Shown in pieces: positions 60,000-64,000 of a stretch of 64,000 bases of DNA. The DNA lies in contig CAIIXF020000006.1 of the NCBI GenBank assembly GCA_903813345.2, positions 250,001 through 314,000 on the forward strand, written 5' to 3'. A model generated the notes under the pieces. It saw nothing but the letters and a program-made list of their open reading frames with translations. It had not been told where the DNA came from and searched no databases. How positions within the stretch are numbered: the stretch's first letter is position 1; each line of letters begins with the position of its first letter. This stretch comes from Owenia fusiformis. Lineage: Eukaryota > Annelida > Polychaeta > Sabellida > Oweniidae. The position numbers and the translations under genes are program-made.

Positions 60000-62900
60000 G
60001 TGAGGATGCTTATGGTGAGAGGCCTATTTTAAAATCGCATTTTCTAAGAGTCACCCAGTTTATGTTTTTAATGTTCCCTCAATTCCTGAGTACCCCTCCT
60101 GCTTAGTTTTTATAGCATATTAGAATTTAATGATCTGAATTGGATAAAGGTGACATATTTATACATTATTATGGTGATTATCATTGGCAGTGGCCCATTT
60201 TGGTTTAGTGTTTGGACATTTAAGAATGCTATTGTTTAAATATGGAATTTAGGTAAGTGTAGGTCAAAATTACTGAAATGGGTAAAGTCAAAATTGACAG
60301 TTTTAATACCACAGTGAGGGTAAGTGCCTCATACAGAAAGGTGTTGTACGTAATACAGCTTTTAAACACCCTTTAGACTTTGGACAAGTCCCTGTTCTTT
60401 CACAATAGGATTTGTCAATCTCTAGTTAAAGGCTGTCTGTAGACACCAAGTGCTTATTAGACTAGTTACGCTGACCTAAAATTCCAAAATGGTCACGTCC
60501 CGGAAGGGAAAGCATTGAAACAGGATATTTTCAAATACAAAATTACACCACAAATTCTTTTCTTTTTCCAAGATCCCTATCTTTAATATTCACTGAAAAA
60601 TATTCTTTTCTTTAAATGTTCTGCTTGATTATAATAACTTTTTGATCGCATTATATGTAAGGGAAGACGACAACTTATGGTTAGTTACACAACCACGTGA
60701 AGCTTTATATTTTTTAGTCCTACATTTAGTTAAATTGAATATTGATAAGATTTGGTGGCGAACAATGCTTTAGCCTATAAACGCCATAGTGTGGAAAGCA
60801 GGGATCAATTTAATGCAAAATTTAACAAATCTCCAGTAAAGTATCATTCCGAATGATCTAATAATAAACTATGTTACAGTAGGTACTTGAATGAAGTAGT
60901 TGCAAAATATCCATTAAGAATAAACATTTCTTGAGAGGAGTTAGAAAAAAGTCTCACGTTGATTTTTTGCAAAATTGTTACAAAATTCAAAAGTATGTTT
61001 TTGAGTTCTAAATCGATGTGGTATTTGGTGCTAAGTAACAGTAATGCCATTGTTTAACTAGGGACTTTCCTTGTTAGGGGTCTTGCGGGTTATCCTCTTA
61101 GCCCCCTGTGGCATAGGAATTCTGATTGACTTCTACAAGACTTGGTTGACCATCGGTTGAGATTTCTGCAAAGCCTTTGACTCTTTTTCCAGTTGATCAC
61201 TTTTCCGCCCAAGGTTAACCTGTTCTACATGTAATTTTCAAGTTAAATGAACATCTCGAGTTAATTACAAAATAATGCATAGATTATGATGTATAGTGTT
61301 TATTCAACATGTTTTACAACAACGTAACACGTATTATTCACTTGGTTCATGCTGGATGCGATTAGGTGGTCAACACCTCTTGAGTTAAATGTAATGAAAT
61401 GATCTGTTTACAAGATTTGAAACTTATGGATTCATTCAATCATGAAGAGGAAATTCATATCAACCCTCTCCTGTCAACAATTAATCATTTTCCAGAAGTG
61501 TATTTTGGGATGATATTTTTGTAGGCGTATTATATTCTCCGGGGTGTGTCCATCCTATGCACTATCCTTGATATTGCCCCGTTTATGCATTATGCTTGTC
61601 TACAGTAGATCATAATGAGACACTAGTGCAAGCCACAATATACAAATAAATGACATGGAAAGTTAATTGATTCACTAAAAGTAGCAAACACTTATTACAT
61701 AATATCATAATACTAATACCCATCCCTCATCTCCTCGTTAACCGATTTCTCAAGTTATCAATGAACATCTTTTGATCATGAGCACATTATCACATTTTAG
61801 ATTCCCAATTATTATCTTATTTAGAGATTTGGGATGTAATTTGTCCATCTCCGATATTTTCACCATTGTAATCCGTGAATAGATCAATACGCGGTACTTT
61901 TGATGTAGAGCATGAGAGAGTCGACATGATTGTATGGCTGTGTTACATCCATTGGATAATGAATTAATTGATTTATAGTAATTAAGGGCTCATTAATTTT
62001 ATGGAGTATATAGTGCATACTTAATTTTACATTCATTTGAGAATATGGATATGCTTAAGTATCATATATGAAATTGATAACAACATACAATCAAGAATGA
62101 TAACAATGAAATCTTATTTCTGATCATAAACATTGTTGTTGATATCTGGTATTGATATAATGGACACATGGGATGAACATTTGGTACGATTTTAAAAAGT
62201 ATAACTAATTTGGAAAAGGCCTTGAAGGGTATTTTTAGTGAGCTTTAGGTTTGAAAGATTGATCACTTCAAAGCCTTGTCAACTCGATGTTTGGATGAAG
62301 TTTATTGGCTGATTGGACTAAGCCTGGCCCAAATACTTTTTAATCTAGCTAAACCTTAGTTACACAAAAGCCATTCTAAATAACTCCTAGCCAAAGTGGA
62401 GACAGTCGAATATTTTTCTTCCAAATTATATCCCAACTTTTCAATGGTGTTCCTCTTTATACAAACATTAATCCACCATCTCCAGACAGATTTTATTCTG
62501 GTTGTTTTCCTTCCAAATCGGTTGCGATACTCTCAAAACAAATACAAAGTTGAGATTAATAATACTGCTATTGCAAAGAATGACAATGATACGGTGCAAT
62601 TTTTGCCACCAGAAAGCAAAACAAAAAGAGGCTGAATCTGGAGGGTGCGGGAAGTCTAATTGATCTCATTACGCGTGGCCAGTTTTGTTCCTAAAGTCTT
62701 ATTCCAAGAGTTCTTGTTGCAGACCGGGTATGGAAAAGCCACCCTAGATGTGAAGTTATAAAAAGTCACTTTTAAACTCCAAAACGCATTAGCTTGGAAG
62801 TAATGAAGTAACAGTCAAATCATTGATATCAACTGGCGGTAGACCAAGGTTTAAAACCTTATTGCTGGATAAATCTCAATTGTGTCATCATTTGCCATCA

Positions 62901-64000
62901 TTCCCCGTTTTCCTGTTACATTATCTCAGCGTGGGTATCCCGGTATCAGCATGGTCCAAACGCTTGATTTCGTTTTCAAACGTGTAATCCGTTATCTGGA
63001 TATTTGACTTCCCACAGCTTGACCAAGGTCAAGTTAAAGGCCAGGGTCGGGTATAAAAGGCCAGTGGCAGTTAGGAATTACATCATATGATGATTTGATA
63101 ATTTTAAAAATCAGAGCTCCAGAGGATTTACTTTGTTTTTTCCTCATAACTTGAAAACTACTGAACAGTTCTTGCTACATTTTGTCACACTTTTGCATGA
63201 ACATATGTCAATTTAATATCTTGCTTTATTTGATTCAAAATATCACTAGATTTTGTGTAATTAAGTATTTTTATTTGAAAGTGTACTGGTTTTAGGGGAG
63301 GAGTTATAAGACAGGGATTTAAATATCTGACCAATGAGAATGCTATAAATTTGTCATGTGATATTTGCAAACACAAGCACATTGTATCATTCTAACAAAT
63401 CAGCTATTTGCAAAACATAAAATCTTTTAAAAATCAAAGAAAAACTTACCACTCGATTTGTATTTTTCACATTATATATCCCCAGTAAGTATAGCTGTAT
63501 ACAGGTTGGTACAGGTGTTTACTTTCACTTGTTTAAATTTTATCTATAAATTCAATGTCATAGACGAATTTGGGTGAACTGATTGTAAAATTATTATGAA
63601 ACGATCACATTTAGTACTTTATCCCAGATTAATTCCATGTAATTAAATATTTTAAGTTTCAAATCATTTTTTGTAATTTCCTGCGAGGAGCAACATCTTT
63701 AGTCTGAACACTGGTAAATCCCTTTCTACATTTTCATTCCAGTATATTCTGGTAAGATCTGTCATCTTATATTGCATAATCATTTCCAAACTAAATTCTC
63801 TTTTCATATTCAGAACATTTTGTAACTTTCTTCATAAAAGTGACAAGTGCACCAGTGTAATTTTTTCTTTGATTGTCTGTACACTATTGTTTTCCTAATT
63901 GATTTTGTTCACTTCCAAGTTTACTTGCCATTTCTTTTTCTGGTTAGTCTTTGGTTCTGTTCAAGTTAGCTTCATATACATGTATAGGTCAGTGAAACTG
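60000..64000 (+). other. Presumed intron of the right-hand gene, to the window edge
   Basis: AT-rich DNA with no recognised exon, RNA gene or mobile element. Confidence 0.4.

Noticed and set aside
62396-62635. 79-codon frame as an exon
   Set aside because: No splice signals in frame and no recognisable domain.

Overview
The window looks like nuclear DNA of a non-vertebrate bilaterian animal, most likely a marine invertebrate; the phylum cannot be fixed from sequence alone. Evidence: AT-rich sequence, small coding exons bounded by GT/AG introns, a 14-exon TTC38 gene whose 467-residue product aligns end to end with the vertebrate protein, two intronless linker histone H1 genes ending in the metazoan histone stem-loop, eukaryotic proline tRNA genes, and many short non-autonomous DNA transposons. 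There is no bacterial or viral gene organisation, and no CRISPR array.

Layout. 1-4776 (+): the last four exons of an unrecognised protein that carries a SILK motif followed by an RVxF-type motif, the usual pair for docking protein phosphatase 1. Its last intron holds a 162-bp tandem repeat and an 813-bp foldback element. 4777-9216: 3' flank and intergenic DNA. 9217-23061 (+): a complete TTC38-like gene whose introns hold several elements, including a three-layer nest (tandem array, then a TTAA element, then a smaller TIR element) and a 2.8-kb nested palindromic element. 23763-25460: three ~0.6-kb tandem units with large hairpins. 26805-30378 (-): two tandem histone H1 genes, each with H1 box, ETS-like site, E2F-like site, TATA box, initiator, histone 3' stem-loop and purine-rich downstream element. 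31100-32980: a 93-bp minisatellite split by an 874-bp TA-flanked long-TIR element. 35769-38211: a 2.4-kb foldback element with iterated terminal motifs. 44939-45512 (-): tRNA-Pro(AGG) and tRNA-Pro(UGG). 47783-48818: a decayed mariner copy. 53670-59999 (+): first coding exons of a gene that probably continues past the right edge, with very long introns. The rest is AT-rich DNA in which no gene was recognised.

The genes do not form a functional cluster. The most notable pattern is a set of transposase-less inverted-repeat elements. Three of them (3166-3978, 13515-16304, 35769-38211) have ends beginning CAC and different perfect 5-bp flanking repeats (AGCAC, ATTTG, CCTAT). This suggests one or related 5-bp-duplicating transposase sources that are not present here.
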